The notes: generated by a model not told the origin, from the letters alone. A stretch of 64,000 nucleotides of DNA from Morella rubra (GCA_003952965.2 CM025850.1:15479553-15543552); one strand, 5' to 3'; positions 12,701-25,159 are shown, numbered from the stretch's first letter. Made by a program: numbers and translations.

Positions 12701-13834
12701 TTATTTTTTTTAAACTTGTGTTTTTTTTTTGGGGGGGTGGGGGGGATAGGAGTTGCACGCAATTCCAATTAGTTTGGAACTGAGTTCCTTTTTCAAAATA
12801 AAGACCACTAAAAGACTATAGAATGAGTTCTATCACGACTATCCTACCCTTATAAGATCCCAGGCTGACCTATCTACATGATCTCAACTCATCCACTACT
12901 GGATTGCAGAACATTCAAGTCATCAATAGTATTCATTACTAGTTCCGTACGCTTTACACAAGGGAGGCTCAAACCTCACCGCCCACACCCTGGATCGTTG
13001 TCCCAACAAAGTTATATCCTCAGCACATCTTTGAGCAACATTGAAGTTGTAGGTGGAATCAAGATCAAAGTACAATTGTGGCTCAAATCAAGCTCCAGCG
13101 AAGATGGATACCACAAGCAATTTGCAATAAAAACGAAAATCATAGAAGTGAAAAACTTCTGTTTATTAAGCTAAAACCAGTAAAAGCCAGGACTGAAATT
13201 CAATAACCATCCCCCCCAAACACTAACTAACTTAAACTATAAAAGTAGACCGATAACTTGCACTGGATAGGGCATGGGTAAACCCAAATATACCAATTTA
13301 ACCAACAAAGCGTAAACCTTAAGTCAGTAAACCAATATGCACAAAGGAAATTACCAAAACCCTGACAACCACAAGACTCTTCCCAATCACATTTTTCCCC
13401 AAAAGGCCATCAATATGACAGCAAATGAAAATCAAACGCATGAACCCAAAAAAAAAAAAGTTTTTCAAAAATTAGTAAATTTAGGAAGGAATAAACAATA
13501 CAATAAATTACCTCTCAGTGATGTACTTGAGGAGTTCGTCGGTACCAAAGTACTCAATGTTGATATCAACCAACTCGCCGCCGCTGCGATCGACGGCATG
13601 CTCGCACATCTTCTCGAAGTCATACTCATACGGCAAGTCCCCGAGGTTGCGCATGTCGACGGCGCGCCACATAGACGGGTCCTTGCAGATGTTGCGCCAC
13701 AGTGAGCACACGTTCTGCGCGCTAGTCAGGATCTCGATGGCGCCGAGCTTCAGGAGGATCGATGCCGTCACGTCCCGTGGGAGCTCCAGCCAATTCCGGA
13801 GGTCGCCAGGGGGGTGAGCAGGAGAAGGGTCCAT
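9777..13834 (-). CDS. F-box/LRR protein, SKIP19-like (copy A)
   Basis: Two exons: exon 1 13834-13512, exon 2 10377-9777, about 307 residues, the usual length for SKIP19/FBL19-type proteins. These are substrate receptors of SCF ubiquitin ligases and bind SKP1 through the F-box. Start ATG 13832-13834 opens MDPSPAHPPGDLRNW. The F-box follows at residues about 14-60 (LELPRDVTASILLKLGAIEI; VCSLWRNICKDPSMWRAVDM). The donor is GAGAG|GTAATTTA (phase 2) and the acceptor is TTTTAACAG|TTCAAG. Exon 2 encodes about five leucine-rich repeats (LRRLRLVCCYSISDEGLSEA, LPLLEELDFSYCSLS, LRHLQLFGNKLTDDGLLAIL, IESLDLRQCF). It ends in an acidic Asp/Ser tail. This copy is intact and has the longest intron. It is one of three tandem paralogues. 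Confidence 0.9.
10378..13511 (-). other. Intron of F-box copy A (3.13 kb)
   Basis: AT-rich, bounded by GT..AG. It aligns in long blocks with the introns of copies B and C and is the most complete of the three. It contains two segments missing elsewhere: about 11325-13107 is absent from B and about 12610-13400 from C. A G-rich run (GGGGGGGTGGGGGGG) lies at about 12731-12745. Open frames inside are unsupported. Confidence 0.8.
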
Positions 13835-14042
13835 TGTGAATTTTCTGGGGAAGTCGTTGGGATTTCTCGAAAAATCTTCACGTCACTGGAGGCTGTTGCA
13901 TTATCCGAAGTTGGTGTTAGGGTTCGGCCGTGTCTTCTGTGGAAGAAACTTGCAAAAATAAAATAGAAACGAAATTGAAAATGAAGATTTTCCACCTTTT
14001 AAGTGCTAATAAAGCTGCTTTAGAAATAGTCCTCTCTTTTTT
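13835..14042 (-). promoter_or_regulatory. Proximal promoter/5' UTR of F-box copy A, conserved in three copies
   Basis: About 150-200 bp upstream of the ATG is shared with copies B and C. Shared blocks on the + strand include GTTGGGATTT, CGAAAAATCTTCA, GTGTTAGGGT and GGCTTT(A/G)GAAAT. No clear TATA box was seen, so the transcription start is not placed. Conservation reflects the duplication and need not mean function. Confidence 0.5.
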
Positions 14043-14092
14043 TCCTCGAATAAAATTAAGTTTTTAATATTTTTGCACTCATAGCTGCATTA

Positions 14093-14316
14093 GGACATGT
14101 TCGTTTTCATGTTTTTTTTAGGATTATGATGGTTTTGTGAATATTTAGGTGGTATTAAAGTTGTATAAAAATGCGTGTAGAAGTTGTTGAAAGGGATTGG
14201 TGTGTGTAAAAAAATAATAAAGTATTGTATAAAAATGCGTGTATGTTATGATGTTTGGATTGTAAAAATAAAAGTAGGATTCAAATCCTACAAAAATGTT
14301 GAAAACGAACATGCCC
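14093..14316. mobile_element. Tourist-like (PIF/Harbinger) MITE
   Basis: 224 bp flanked by TTA on both sides (14090-14092, 14317-14319), the target duplication typical of PIF/Harbinger. The terminal inverted repeats are GGACATGTTCGTTTTCA and, inverted, GGGCATGTTCGTTTTCAAC. No coding capacity. It sits in the upstream region of copy A and belongs to the same family as the elements at 15366 and 36653. Confidence 0.85.
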
Positions 14317-14319
14317 TTA

Positions 14320-14650
14320 GTTCTGATGTTTGGTACAATGAAATTAAAATTTTTTTAAAAAATTGTTGTAAAACTAAAAGAGAAAGATAACAATAGGATA
14401 CAAAAGAGCCGCAGAGGAAAATAAGACAAGAGAGAGGAGATTAATAATTCCTTAGTAACTATGCACCAATACGTGTGTTTATAATACTTCTTAAAACCCC
14501 TTTATCTAAGTATAGAGTCATAATAAGATAGATGGAATACAAGAGATAATGTTACAAACTCAAAGGTCATAGGAGTAGGAAAACTCAAAGGTCATGAAAT
14601 CAAATAGTCATTCACAATTCATTGAATCAGTAGATTCACAACACTCCTCC
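14320..14650. other. Spacer upstream of F-box copy A
   Basis: AT-rich, with no gene recognised. It separates the MITE from the duplicated block that begins near 14660. Confidence 0.4.
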
Positions 14651-14659
14651 TTAGATGAC

Positions 14660-15735
14660 TATACACAACAAATATAGCATTGAACATCTATTTCATATGC
14701 TTCATCATTTGTTCTTCACTAGCTCGCACCTCTTGCTGCATATCAGCCTACAATGTTTATGACCGGTCCGGTACTAAAGGATTCAACTTCTCCTTCCAAA
14801 CGCTTCAATTTTTAGTCAGACATATTTGGCTTTGACACTAAGTTGTTACATTGCTTAGTTGTGGAATGCGTGACGAGTTTATTAAAAGGAAGAGCAAGAA
14901 TTGTCCTTGCATGGTTTCCCTATCTTGAATATCTAGAATATTTTGAGGGGTTCTGAGTCCTCTGATAGTGATTCACTTCGAGGGGAATCAAGCTTCCTAG
15001 ATTTAATGTATGTTGATAATGTCAAAATTGATCGATGATTTTATTAATCTTTAATAACTCATTTTATAGGAAAATTACAGAGACTAAAAAATCAACTAAG
15101 ACTCCTACTATAAAAACGTAATGACAATCATACTATGAAAAGATAATAATAATTCAAACCACCTAAATGTTATCCCTAAAGTTTAGTTGCCACTTATTTA
15201 GCTAAGATAATTATGTGGCTCATCCTAATCACATCGCATAGTAATCTCCTTTCTTGACACCTTATCCTTCTTAAATTTCTCTTACATACCGCTTGCGGTT
15301 CAAGTCTTCCAGGATTCGAGTGTCATGCAAGCAGTTATGCGAAAAAATATAATCCATTACACTTAGGCATGTTCGTTTTGGTAAAATTTTAAGAATTTTA
15401 AGTATGGTGTGAATATTTAGGTGATGTTGGAGTTTTATTGTATTTGTGTAGAAGTTGTTGAGTTGTATTGATGTTTGTAAAAAAAAAAATATTGAGTTGT
15501 ATTGGTATTTGTGTAGAAGTAATGTTGAGATTGTAATTTTAGAGGGTTGGATTCAAATTCTAAAAATTTCACCAAAACAAATATGTCTTAGAATTGGTTT
15601 ACAAATGGATAGGGATAAGGAAAGGTAGTAGGCCCACGAACTCAGAAAGGCCAACCAGAATCTCAAGGGCCTGGCCCATCCAAAAGAAGGTCGGCCCAAG
15701 AATGGGGTTAATAGGATATTAAGCTTGGAAAGTGT
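14660..15735. repeat. Upstream segment duplicated near copy C
   Basis: Matches about 31910-32870 in the same orientation. Shared blocks include GGATTCAACTTCTCCTTCC, TTGCTTAGTTGTG, TTCCCTATCTTGAATATCTA, GAGGGGAATCAAGC, TCGATGATTTTATTAATCTT and AAGAATGGGGTTAAT. The A copy carries a MITE (15366-15587) missing from the C copy, and the C copy carries a MITE (32138-32334) missing here. No intact open frame, so probably non-coding DNA duplicated with the F-box genes. Confidence 0.75.
15366..15587. mobile_element. Tourist-like MITE
   Basis: 222 bp between TTA duplications (15363-15365, 15588-15590). Ends are GGCATGTTCGTTTTGGTAAA and, inverted, GACATATTTGTTTTGGTGAA. The corresponding place in the duplicate near copy C (about 32700-32712, CACTTCGTATTAGTTTAC) lacks it and so acts as an empty site. 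Interior contains a short duplicated GTTGAGTTGTATTG motif. Confidence 0.85.
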
Positions 15736-16845
15736 TGACTTTTGTTCACAATCGATATTTTGATGATTTCAATAAATGGATTAAGTTTACAAAATGGACA
15801 TCTTCAAAGACAAAGATATTTTTATCAAAGAGCCAAAGACAAGAGGATTGAAGATAAAGAAGATGTAAGAGCTCAAAAGTGAAGATTTAAAACCATATGG
15901 TATAATCTTGTAACTCTTAGTTTCACTTTTGATTTTAAATGTTTTCAAATCATCCCTATATAAACTCCCAAGCCTTGGTTATAATTTTACAAACTTGGTT
16001 TTTCAAATGGAATTTCAAAAATGTCAAAAATGGACTTTTTAATTGAAGCGGATGATGTAGACAGCATTCAAATTTATGACCGTTGAGCAACGACTAATTG
16101 CAGCGGTCGACCGGTACTTGAAGCGGTCGATCGGTATAACGATAAAATTGTCAGATCGACCCCTAACGACTATAAATGGCTAGTTTTCTCATGTGGCCTA
16201 TATATAGACCTTCCCAATGTCTCTAAACAATAGAGAACGACCACATATCATTTTACATAACTTGAGAAATATCTTAAACCTTCTTATTCTATATTTCTCA
16301 TATCATTCATACAAATTACACTTTCTTATCCTTTCATTGTGTGAATCAAAGAGATAGAGCTTTCCATTTTTATATCCACTTTTTGAGAGAGTTTATTCTT
16401 TTATCTTCCTATCCAAAATAGGTGATTCCTTTAGTGAGGTTGTTCACTAAAGAAGAAACTTAGAGAGGGTATATCTCAAGCTTGGTTGAGTTGTGAGTGG
16501 TGAACCCGAAAATCACTTGGGTTTGAGTGTTGAGCCCGAGAAAATACTTGTACGGTTCTCTAGCACCTGGAAGCTAGTGTGTACACTATTTGAAGATAGT
16601 GGGAAAACCTCAAGGCTCGGTAAAGGAGCTTGAGGGTGGATGTAGGCGGTTTGCCGAACCACCTAAAAATCACGTGTTTGCTTCTCTATCCTATTCTTTA
16701 CATTTAACACTTATTCTCTTATCGCATCTATATATATTTGTGCTAAATTAATCTTTACTTTGTAAACACGATTTTGAGGGTTAAAAGCGAAAAAGTTTGA
16801 GAACTCAATTCACCTCCTTATTAGGTTGCCTTAATCCTTGGACTG
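15736..16845 (+). mobile_element. Probable solo LTR (Ty1/copia-like)
   Basis: This stretch interrupts the duplicated upstream segment: the C copy reads from AAGCTTGGAGAGTA directly into ..AGTCAAGGTAAAG, whereas A has about 1.1 kb between equivalent blocks. It starts TGTTGACTTTTG, has TATA-like sites (CTATAAATG near 16170, TATATATAGACC near 16200), then a leader-like AGAG-rich region. It ends with TTTGAGAACTCAATTCACCT..GGTTGCCTTAATCCTTGG, the kind of 3' end seen in plant copia LTRs. No internal coding region is present. The exact right border and target duplication were not resolved. Confidence 0.5.
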
Positions 16846-17330
16846 ATAGATAGAGAGTACGTAGTCAAAGTAAAGTTAAGTCCACCTTTGACTTGGTAAC
16901 ATTAGGAAAAGGTTACGGGTTTTTGAGAATTCGATCACACTTTTGTGTTCGTAGACTCTTTTGTTTTGTCCTCGTGAAGGGCACTTTATACATTCCGTGA
17001 TATGGAATTACACTTTTATCTATTTTTGACGAATTTTTGACGAATTTTTCCCGTCTCTTTTCCTTTTATTCAATTATCACTATATTATTTAATTAATTAA
17101 ATTACATTACATTTCTAAAATTTATTTATCTTTAAATGTAATCATTTCCAAAACTCTATGCGATTAATTGAAGTTTTTCAATAAGATTTCAGCTTCTTTT
17201 TTTTTTTTTTTTTAAAGGGCATTTTAATCATTATTATTTAATTCTTCATACCTCGATGAAGCAAGTGGCAGTCAGTCGTGACTGTGTGTTTGAGTGCCAA
17301 AAATAACAAGAAAAACACTACTGAAAAAAG
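16846..17330. other. Spacer between F-box copies A and B
   Basis: AT-rich with a 17-T run (17197-17213). No gene recognised. Confidence 0.4.
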
Positions 17331-17500
17331 AAAGACACGTTGAAGTGCATATCGATTAAAGAAGGCAGGAGGGTCACGTGAGCGTGCGTGCATGCCTTGG
17401 GCCTAGGGATACAGTATAGGTCCTAGTCTTACGTGGCCTACGCCTGAAGGTTGTCGTGTAGGCCTGCCACGTATGGATTAGGACTATATATCAGGTGTCA
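17331..17500. repeat. Downstream flank of copy B, shared with copy A
   Basis: Counterpart of 8316-8485: GACACGTTGAAGTGCA, GGCAGGAGGGTCACGTGAGC, GTCCTAGTCTTACGTGGCC, GGCCTGCCACGTA. Here it continues directly into CATCAACTTTAACAG, so this is the copy without the 1.07-kb insertion. Confidence 0.75.
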
Positions 17501-17666
17501 TCAACTTTAACAGATTAATAATTACGTAGTTAATATAAGGCAAGAAAGGCAAGAGAACTCTGAACTATTTATTGTGTTCCTGCTACAATATAATAGCAGC
17601 ACAAAATATTGCAAAAGATTTGAGACCAGCACACAAGCCATTTTAATTGAAGGCACCAACAAAAGG

Positions 17667-20265
17667 CTAGTCAAAGATAAATTCTCCATGGTCAGACAAA
17701 TCGAAAAAGTCTCCATTTTCGTACATATCAAAGTCCGAGGAATCGCTGTCCCCAGATAATTCATAATACCAATCATCATCAGAAAAGTAATCAATGTCCG
17801 AGAACTCAGATGCGGAGTCTTCATCAAAAGATACACTATCATGAATTTCGGTATCGAACTCATAGTCAGAAGTGGAATCACAGGGAGACCGCAAGTGTTT
17901 GATACTGTCCGCACATCTTCTTCCCAAATCCCCTGTCAGAGTGACATTAAAACAATGGCGCAGGTCAAGTGATTCAATTTTAGGACAACCACCAAGTACG
18001 GCAAGCAAGCCGTCATTAGTCAGCTTATTTCCAAAAAGCTGGAGGTGGCGTAATTCGGGCATGCTCTCTGCAATAGCAAGTGCATCCTCATCACACTCTA
18101 TGCGAGGTCGTCTGTAGCCGTGGTTGTTAAATTTGAGTGATTTCAAAAGAGGACAACAGCGACCCACAGCTTCCAGAGATTCTTTTGACAATGAACAGTA
18201 GGAAATGTCAAGCTCCTCCAATAATGGAAGCTTCCCAGCTGCTTCGCTCAATCCCTTATCTGAAATGCTGTAGCAACTTACAAGTCGAAGGCGTCTGAGC
18301 TTGCTTGAACTGTTAAAATGCCACACAGAATGTCCAAAAATGAACAAGCGGTTTTAAACAGAGGCAATAAAAGTACGTAGAGAATTCTGCATCTACAAAT
18401 TGGTTGTTCGAATTAACAACTCCAATCGGACAGATAATTTGTGAACCATGTGACTAAGATCCTCAACTGAGTATATTTTTATTTTTTAAGGATGTGCATG
18501 CCCTTGGGGCCTATAATTTGGTGGCATGCCATCCATCTTGTACTCTATGTGGAAAAACAGAAGAGAAGGGAATGTGTAGTAAGTAATTCGTCCAAGCCAA
18601 ATCATCCACCAACTTATTAACCGCACAATGCTACTATAGACAAACAAACCAAGAGGGAGGAAGGCAGCTAAAAATAGGGTGGCACGGGTAGGGGACATAA
18701 GCTCACTTGCCCCTTAATCAAACCCAAGCAAACTACTCCATGTCTGTAACTCATCTGGAGAAAACACAGATACAGTTCATATTAGTACAGTCATGATCTG
18801 CGGAAATTCATGGACCTATAAATGAGTATAGGCTCATATATTTGACTAGATTTTAAAGAAAGAAGCTTTCTTTAATAAAGGGTAACTGTAACTTATCTAA
18901 AAAGAACATACAGGTCAACTACACAATAAAATTGCCCCTTGGCACGATATTAGATAAGCCACTACTGCACCAATTATATAGCTACTAAAAACAGCCCAAG
19001 GGGTAAATAATCACATAAGAGATCTATGATTTAAACAAGCTGAGGAGAACCCATACTTACCGATCCTTGAACAATTGCCATTTACAATGCAAATGTAGGC
19101 TGAACAGTCAGTTAGACAATGGAACAATGGCAAACTGTCGTGGAACTAAATCTACTTACTTCGTCAATTGGTTGGATCCATGGGATAATAGCAATGAACC
19201 ACTCATGTTCGCAAGATTGACAAAACAGATGGAAATGAGCCCCAATCCAAAACGCCCACCGCACCTCTCCTCCCCCCGCCCAAAAAAAAAGGAAAAAAAC
19301 AAAAACAAAGAGTGGCAATCCTTTTCAAAAGATTTTTACTTCAAGGAGGCAAAAATTGGACAAAAGATGGCACACAGTTAATGTGTAACATTTTTGGTTC
19401 GTGTGTATTCATCGAAGGCTAATGACTATACGTATATATCAAGGAGGTGACATCTTAGCATAAATCGCTGACAATTGGATCATCTGCCGGAGTTTTCTGA
19501 TTGCAAACCACAAACAATTTGCAGTAAAAACGAAAATCATGGAAATGAAAAACTTCTGTTTATCACACTAAAGCCAGTAAAAACCAGGACTGAAATTCAA
19601 CAACCATCCCCACCAATCGCTAACAAACTTAAGCTGTAAAAGTAGCCCTGGATAGGGCACGGGTAAACCCAAATATACCAATTTAAAAAACAAAGCGTAA
19701 ACCTTTAAATCAGTAAACAAATATGCACAAAAGAGATTACCAAAACCCAAACAACCGCAAGTCTCTTCTCAATCACATTGTCCCCCAAAAGGTCATCAAC
19801 ATGACAGCAAATGAAAATCAAACACAGAAATCAATCAACACATGGACAAAAAACATAAGCAAAAACCAAATAAAGTTTTCAAAAATTAAAACTACAATTA
19901 GGAAGGCATAAACAATGAAACAATACAATAAATTACCTCTCAGTGATGTACTTGAGGAGTTCGTCGGTACCAAAGTGCTCAATGTTGATATCAACCAACT
20001 CGCCGCCGCTGCGATCGACGGCGTGCTGGCACATCTTCTCGAGATCATAATCAATGTTGATATCAAAGTCCCCGAGGTTGCGCATGTCGACGGCGCGCCA
20101 CATGGACGGGTCCTTGCAGATGTTGCGCCACAGTGAGCACACTTTCTGCGCGCTCGTCAGGATCTCGATGGCGCCGAGCTTCAGGAGGATCGATGCCGTC
20201 ACGTCCCGTGGAAGCTCCAGCCAATTCAGGAGGTCGCCAGGGGGGTGAGCAGGAGAAGGGTCCAT
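17667..20265 (-). CDS. F-box/LRR protein, SKIP19-like (copy B)
   Basis: Exon 1 20265-19937 and exon 2 18309-17667 give about 323 residues, longer than A. The N-terminus MDPSPAHPPGDLLNW and the F-box are nearly identical to copy A. The donor GAGAG|GTAATTTA and acceptor TTTTAACAG|TTCAAG are conserved. After the F-box, copy B has an extra acidic stretch, LGDFDINIDYDLEKMCQ, where A has LGDLPYEYDFEKMCE. The DNA of this extra stretch contains an exact 16-bp copy of a downstream exon segment. The LRR region is intact. The C-terminal acidic tail is longer, with repeated DIDYFSDDD and GDSDSSDFD-like motifs. Presumed SCF substrate receptor. Intact and likely functional. Confidence 0.9.
18310..19936 (-). 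other. Intron of F-box copy B (1.63 kb)
   Basis: Bounded by GT..AG. Its downstream half (18330-19500) matches intron A from about 10400 to 11320, then jumps at about 19500 to sequence matching A from about 13108. This is a loss of about 1.8 kb, or a gain in the other copies. The 70 bp near 18380-18480 have no obvious match in A. Confidence 0.75.
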
Positions 20266-20470
20266 CGGGAATTTTCCGGGAAGTAGTTGGGATTTAACGA
20301 AAAATCTTCAAGTCATGGGAGACTGCAGCATTATCCAAAGTGGGTGTTAGGGTCCGGTCGCCTGTTCTATGGAATAAAGTTGCAAAATATAAAAGAAATT
20401 CAAAATAAAGATTACAAATCTTTTCCACTTTATACGTGCTAGCAAAATGCGGCTTTGGAAATCGTCTTCC
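20266..20470 (-). promoter_or_regulatory. Proximal promoter/5' UTR of F-box copy B
   Basis: Shares GTTGGGATTT, CGAAAAATCTTCAAGTCA, GTGTTAGGGT and GGCTTTGGAAAT blocks with the upstream regions of copies A and C. Similarity fades beyond about 20470. No clear TATA box. Confidence 0.5.
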
Positions 20471-21640
20471 AGTTTCTTAACTACTAATATAATTTTAAAT
20501 AATCAATTTTTATATAATAATTTTTTTAATTTTTATAATTAATTAAATTATATTTTAAAATAAATTTTAAATATTAAAATAGTATTAGGTGACTCATTCA
20601 CAACAAACGTGGTACAAGTTTAATCGTTAGATCTTTTTTAATGGTGCAAATTGATATTTTTATTTCTCTCTCTCTTTCTAGATGAAATTAAGTTTTAAAT
20701 ATTTTTGAACTCGTCGGTGTATTAATTGTAATTTTTTGCATAATCAAAATATTTATTTTTAAAGTTTCTAACCAAATAATAGATTTTTTTTATAAAAAAA
20801 AAATCCAATACACATTTTAATATAAATTTTAATATTTTTTTTTTATAAAAAATTATGTCAAATATTTGTTTTCCTCAATTTTTAGTAACTTCATCACTTT
20901 TTTATTAAATATTTTTAATCAAATCTTCTCTCTCTACTTTGTAACAAATTTTAATAAAAATTATTGTACAATCAAATATTGTTAAACTTTTAGCAAAACA
21001 CTAAACTAGGATAATTTTACACAGGATTGCGTTGCAAAGCATGAAGGTATGAGTAGTTTCAAAATCAATTTCTTATCCAAACATAATTTTTTCTCGTAAA
21101 ATTCTTTTCAATCTCGATTTAAATATTCTTGGTAATTGTTGATCTTGTTTCTTGTGATTTTCTCTCAAGCATATTTTCATTTTAACAGTTTCTTTGGAAA
21201 TATATTTCAAAAAAATTTCACTTTCTTATTATCTTTTCTATGAATCCCACCACTTTCAAAGATTAATTAAAAAATACATCTCATAAAATTAGCTCTACAA
21301 CCCTGTGTTCGGGCAAGCAAGTTTTTATAAACAAAATAAAGTTGGACCAAATGGACGCTAACATGATTAGGAATGATGATGTAGAAAATCAGGTTTATAT
21401 AAGATAACTATTAATTCAACTAAAGAAAATTAATTAAATTAATTATTGAGAGAAATTATGCAGAGAAATAAAAGCAGGAAAACGAACATGCTAGAGGCAG
21501 CATTCTATCTATCTAAAAGAAATTGAGTGACAGTGTTAAAGGTATTTGTGTTTGTGTAGGATTTTTTGATGTTTTAGATATTCGTTTTGTAAATTTGTTG
21601 CATTTATTGTATTCTAGAATATTTTTACAAAACGAAGGTG
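20471..21640. other. AT-rich spacer upstream of copy B
   Basis: No gene recognised. Contains poly-A/T tracts and, near 21520-21645, a MITE-like right end (TTTTTACAAAACGAAGGTGTCC) related to the Tourist-like family. Its left end could not be fixed. Confidence 0.4.
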
Positions 21641-21997
21641 TCCTAGACTTTCTAAAGCCTAGAAGGCTCATCGCCAAAAAAGACTATAATCCAAGTGGGG
21701 TATAGGCTGAAAGTCAGTGGTGGAGCCAGGATCAAAATCCAAGGGGTCGAATTTTAAAGGCGAAATGACAAGAATTTTTTTTTCCTTCGTAATGCAAAAA
21801 ATTGTCTTAGAATTACAACATCGAAAATTAAAGACTAAAAACATTAAAAATATTAAAATACATGTACCGTACTATGTACTGCGACTGAGAGGTGACAATT
21901 GCATCCTACGTTTTTGCATCTTCTGAAAATGTTGCAAAATGGTTTCGTTCTCAATAGTTTTAAAAACTTCTCTCGATGTATACTACCATGCTATCAT

Positions 21998-24330
21998 TCA
22001 TCCAGTCATCTCCATCCTATTACGCAAATCACTCTTAATAATCTTCATCGCAGAAAATACTCTCTCAACGGTTGCAGTCGCAACTGGTAAGACCAATGCC
22101 AACTCAATAAGTCGATAAACCAATGGAAATAGAATATTCTTTTTTGTCTCAACCATCTTCATAGCAAGACCTCCAATATCTTGAAGCTCAGAAAAATCAT
22201 CATTGCTTCTAACATCTAATGTAGGTTTAAGCTGATCTCTAAGTATAAAGATCAATTACTGAGAAATCTTCTGGATAAAGCTCAGCAAGACGACGTAACT
22301 TAGTATGATCAAATGCTGAGAATGAGTTTTTTGGATCAAGACATGCTATGCAAAGAAGTAACTTCGTATTTGCTTCTGTGAAACGATTATCCATCTCCTG
22401 AATGATCAAATCAATAACTGGCAAAACACTTCCACACGAAAATGATGCAAATAAGTAATTGTTTGCCCTCCACGCCTCGAACGACTACGAGTTGGTATAA
22501 TGTCTTCCATATTGGCACACTAATAGAATTATCCACACAAAAAGTTTTGACTTCTTCCAAAAATTCATCCCATTCATCTCCCTCAAATCTTGCAACTGTT
22601 CTTCACAACTCCAACCAAACCATAGCATTAACAATGTCTTGATCCTTTCGTTGTAAGGCTGTGACAATTCATTTGTAATTCCCATTATATTCTTCAACAA
22701 TGCATAGTGAATACAAACTCAAAATTTCCATCTTATCCATTAAACTCATAGCCATGGATCTTTGTTCTGAGAGAGTACCATCCTCTTTTATGTGTTCAAG
22801 CACTTCCAATACTGATGACCACATACTGAAGAGACGGATTATTGTAATGTGGTATGAACCCCAACGAGTATCACCTACAATATTATGGAATTAAAAACTA
22901 TAAACAAAAAAAAAAAAACTAAATAGTCTAAATATTATAATGAAATATAGTAATCACCTGGTCGTGCGAGACTGGTTTCTTGATTTTTGCCCCTTCCACT
23001 AGAAATCTCTCCATTCTCCAACTGCTCCACTATCTTCTCATGTTGACTTTGCCGAAGAATATCTTTCCTTTTACAAGAAGCTCCACCATATTTACAATCA
23101 TAGAAGTATAATTAAAAAAATCACCAACTTGTAAGTTATTCTTTGCAATAGCTACAATAGCCAATTGAAGTTGGTGAGCAAAACAATGGATATAGAAGCA
23201 GAAGGATTCTCCCTCAAAATGAGCGACTTCAACCCATTGAACTCGCCTCGCATGTTTGATGCCCCATCATACCCTTGACCTCTCAATCTGGATATTGATA
23301 ACCCGTGTCTTGCAAACAATTTGTCTATAGCATTTTTCAAAGATTTGAGCAAGTGTCAGAACATGTTCCACACCAAGAAACCTTTCAATCACCTGTCCAT
23401 TTGTTCACATATCTCAAAACCACTGCCATTTGCTCCTTCACTGAATTATCTCGAGACTCATCAACCATAAGAGAAAAAATCCATCCCCAATTTCTTTAAT
23501 GATGGCAAGTGTGGTCAGCTGCACAAGCATTCACTATTTCCTTCTGAATATTTGGAGAAGTCATTTGGTTGTTTCCAGGAGCATTAGAGTTAATTGTCTT
23601 AGCAACCTTTTTTCACGTAAGCTGTACATTCAAAAGCTCAAGAAAATTGCCCTTCCTCATTGAACTCTCGACTCATCATGACCACGAAAAGCTAATCCTT
23701 GCCCCAAAAGATAACGAATGCATCTAAAACTGCTGTTAAACGAATGCGATAAGCATTCTCTTGATCGTGCCCATGTGCGGATAACATGTGCGACACACTT
23801 TGTCGCTGATTTTCAAGTGCTTCACATTGTCTTCTAGCTTCATTGTGAGCACTATCATGTCACCAACATGTTCATTAAAAACTTCCACGCCTTTTTCCAA
23901 TTGCTAAATCCCTAGATATAAACACATCTCCCCCGGATTCTCCTTTAGGTTGCCTAAATAGATAACACCACAAACAATAAGCCTCATCCTTTGATACACT
24001 ATATTCTAACCATTAAAATCTTTAAACCATACCTCCCTAAAACCCTCATTTCCTTCCCATATTGCTTCTTGGGAAAATCATGGCCACGAGGTTGAAAAGG
24101 ACCTTTGATCAAGTACTCTCTACGGACTTGATCCTAATCCCAACATCATATTCTTCAATAGGTTTACGTAACCCTGGGTCAGCAAATAATATCATCCGAA
24201 CTAAACAAATGCGAGGTCTTTTTGAACTAAATCCTTTCAGAATTAGTAGCCACGTTAGGAGTATTAGACGACTCCATGCTGTGTGGCTTTTTTTTTTTTT
24301 TATCACAAACTTATCCATTATTTAAACAAA
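21998..24330 (-). pseudogene. hAT transposase remnant (TTF-type zinc finger, DUF4371, hAT dimerisation)
   Basis: Pieces in several frames, in transposase order on the - strand. The N-terminal region at 24110-24330 has DPGLRKPIEEYDVGIR, typical before the TTF zinc finger. A DUF4371/RNase H-fold piece at 23152-23352 has SISRLRGQGYDGASNMRGEF. A middle piece spans 22485-22700. The C-terminal dimerisation region at 21998-22424 has CLDPKNSFSAFD and LPVATATVERVFSAMKIIKS. The frames are separated by shifts and stops, so no full transposase is encoded. Acts, when intact, as a nuclear DNA transposase. Confidence 0.85.
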
Positions 24331-25159
24331 ATAAAACAAAATGAAGACAATTAATCAGTTGGCAACATGTGATACTCTAAAAGAGGAAAAGAATAAATGT
24401 AAAAGTACAATAAACATAAACATAACTATAGTACCAAACCGAAACATAAAACATTTTGATTCAAAAATATTAAATTTAGATATTCACAATGGATCACAAC
24501 TAAAAATTCAAATTCCAATCTAATTAATTCAAATTCAAATTCAAATTCCAATCTAATTACATTGCATTCAATTGACATTACAATCAAATTAATTAAAAAT
24601 GATACTACCAAAAATTAAAAATGTTGGCCAACTAATAGTTTTAGATGTGATCATCTTAAATTTTAACTACATCCACATTAGAATTTAGCATAAGTTAGCC
24701 ATTTCTATATATGTTTTAGAGTTTAAGGGGATTGAAAATATGAAAATAAAAATAATTTTTGAAAAACAAAAAAATGAAAACATAACCTGAAATTCAAAAT
24801 AAACAATTTCACAAACCAATTCAAATAAACAGTTTCACAAATCACATATATCCAAATTCCAAACCAATTCAATCTCATCCTCCAACAATTTCACAAACCA
24901 CAAATATCCAAACCAATCAATCCCATCCTCCAACAATTTCACAAACCACAAATATCCAAACCAATTCAATTCCATCCTCCAACTGTCCAACAATTTCACA
25001 AATCACAAAATTCCAAACCCTAAAGCATTTTTAGCATACTAAATAAATGAATTTTTCTAACTGAATTGTAGAGAGAGAATCTTGGAATAGAGAGACATAC
25101 TAGGGGTCCAACAATTTGCAATTTCTCGGACAAAATCTCGAGTATCTTGCAAAAATTGA

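Noticed and set aside
12878..13174. 98-codon open frame in the intron of copy A
   Set aside because: It lies in intronic sequence deleted in copies B and C, with no domain and poor conservation.
13337..13817. Open frames on the + strand over F-box exon 1 (also at 19915-20248 and 31052-31506)
   Set aside because: They are antisense to the clearly conserved F-box exon and share its sequence only by overlap.
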